A DNA stretch of 64,000 nucleotides from Nereida sp965655635 (GTDB lineage: Bacteria > Pseudomonadota > Alphaproteobacteria > Rhodobacterales > Rhodobacteraceae): contig NZ_CBFHHE010000010.1 of NCBI RefSeq assembly GCF_965655635.1, positions 1 to 64,000 of the forward strand, given 5' to 3'. The translations under genes and the position numbers were made by a program. This document shows positions 63,237 to 64,000 of this stretch, piece by piece. The notes under the pieces were generated by a model. The model did not search any database, was not told the DNA's origin, and was given only the letters and a program-made list of their open reading frames with translations. Position 1 is the first letter of the stretch. The number at the start of each line of letters is the position of its first letter.

Positions 63237-64000
63237 CTAATGCGCAGTCGCACCTGTCGCAGAGGCTTTTGCCGCCAAAGCTGCGGCTGCCGCCTCTTCT
63301 GCCGCTTCATCCCATTCAATCGCTTCGGGTTGGCGGATCAGCGCATGCTCAAGAACTTCTGTCACGTGGGACACCGCGATAATCTCAAGACCTTCTTTGA
63401 CGTTGTCAGGAATGTCCGGCAGGTCCTTAAGGTTTTCTTGCGGGATAAGCACAGTTTTGATGCCCCCACGCAGCGCCGCCAAAAGTTTTTCTTTCAGCCC
63501 ACCAATCGGCATGGCGTTCCCGCGCAGCGATACCTCACCAGTCATTGCGATATCTTTGCGCACTGGAATCTTGGTCAACACCGATACAATAGACGTCACC
63601 ATCGCCAAACCTGCGCTTGGCCCGTCTTTGGGCGTCGCACCGTCGGGGACGTGTACGTGGATATCCACGGCATCAAACTTCGTCGGCTTCACACCAATCG
63701 CAGGGCTAACCGAGCGTACGTACGACGACGCCGCATCGATGGATTCCTTCATCACATCTCCAAGCTTACCTGTGGTCTTCATCCGGCCCTTGCCCGGCAG
63801 GCTCAGCGCTTCGATTGACAACAGCTCGCCACCAACAGACGTGTAGGCAAGACCTGTGACGACACCTATCTGGTCCTCTTTTTCCGCAAGACCGTGTTTG
63901 TACTTCGGCACGCCTAAGAACTCATCAAGGTTGTCAGCGGTAACTGTTACGGTCTCCGCCTCTTTCTTAATGATCTTCGTGACTGCTTTACGGGCAATCT
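63237..64000 (-). CDS. lon: ATP-dependent protease Lon, C-terminal part
   Basis: The minus-strand frame is open to the window edge, so this is the C-terminal third of Lon (about 254 residues). It contains the proteolytic domain with the catalytic serine in PKDGPSAGLAM and the lysine in IGGLKEKLLAALRGG. The sequence before GVPKYKHGLAEKEDQIG belongs to the end of the AAA+ module. An Ala/Glu-rich tail closes the protein. Lon degrades misfolded and regulatory proteins in the cytoplasm. The GTG at 63911 is an internal valine, not a start. Confidence 0.95.
   Translation of the reverse strand, partial: IARKAVTKIIKKEAETVTVTADNLDEFLGVPKYKHGLAEKEDQIGVVTGLAYTSVGGELLSIEALSLPGKGRMKTTGKLGDVMKESIDAASSYVRSVSPAIGVKPTKFDAVDIHVHVPDGATPKDGPSAGLAMVTSIVSVLTKIPVRKDIAMTGEVSLRGNAMPIGGLKEKLLAALRGGIKTVLIPQENLKDLPDIPDNVKEGLEIIAVSHVTEVLEHALIRQPEAIEWDEAAEEAAAAALAAKASATGATAH

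Overview
This window looks like a chromosomal segment of a marine alphaproteobacterium of the Rhodobacterales (Roseobacter group). The supporting signs are the gene neighbourhoods (moeA-lexA-comEC-gltX-gltA; purL-bolA-grxD; lon-HU-tRNA-Val-tRNA-Asp), LexA boxes of the alphaproteobacterial direct-repeat type GAAC-N7-GAAC before both lexA and uvrA, a Shemin-type 5-aminolevulinate synthase, a GTA-type endolysin/holin pair, and RTX/Hint secreted proteins. The content is mostly housekeeping. I see no insertion sequence, prophage block, CRISPR array or rRNA operon.

Layout: 1-8.4 kb holds the end of moeA, lexA, comEC (frameshifted), gltX, gltA, an RTX gene cut by an amber codon, and an enoyl-CoA hydratase-like gene. 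8.5-15.7 kb is a minus-strand run: argC, ccmE, a GH108 endolysin and holin, ccmF and ccmH, with murI and an acyltransferase upstream. 16-21.5 kb runs on the plus strand: a LysR regulator, a possible small RNA, an RTX-Hint protein, purL, bolA and grxD. 21.6-27.5 kb has zapA with a coiled-coil partner, divergent tkt, and two GAPDH genes flanking a tiny membrane protein. 27.5-36.9 kb is minus-strand: coaD, uvrA, MFS, lpdA, DUF924, MFS, queA. 37-54.6 kb is cell-envelope rich: an AsmA-like giant, bcp, DUF455, an M23 peptidase overlapping bactofilin, a broken DUF2189 gene, prfB, PBP1A, an amidase, an aminotransferase, a BepA-like protease, a DsbA-like oxidoreductase and a broken histidine kinase. 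54.6-64 kb has ispG, a RodZ-like protein, hemA, a dipeptidase, three tRNAs, a phosphatase, an HU-like gene with an apparent -1 frameshift, a small secreted peptide and the 3' half of lon.

Two themes stand out. First, five coding regions are interrupted: comEC and the HU-like gene by -1 frameshifts, and the RTX, DUF2189 and histidine kinase genes by single in-frame stops that each could come from one C-to-T change. The HU-like frameshift falls exactly on an in-phase G GGA AAA heptamer, the form used in programmed -1 frameshifting. Second, CpG-centred palindromes of LacI-family type lie before both gap genes and lpdA, suggesting one carbon-metabolism repressor/activator (CceR-like) controls them. 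All functional names come from reading the sequence by eye; nothing was searched or aligned by computer.
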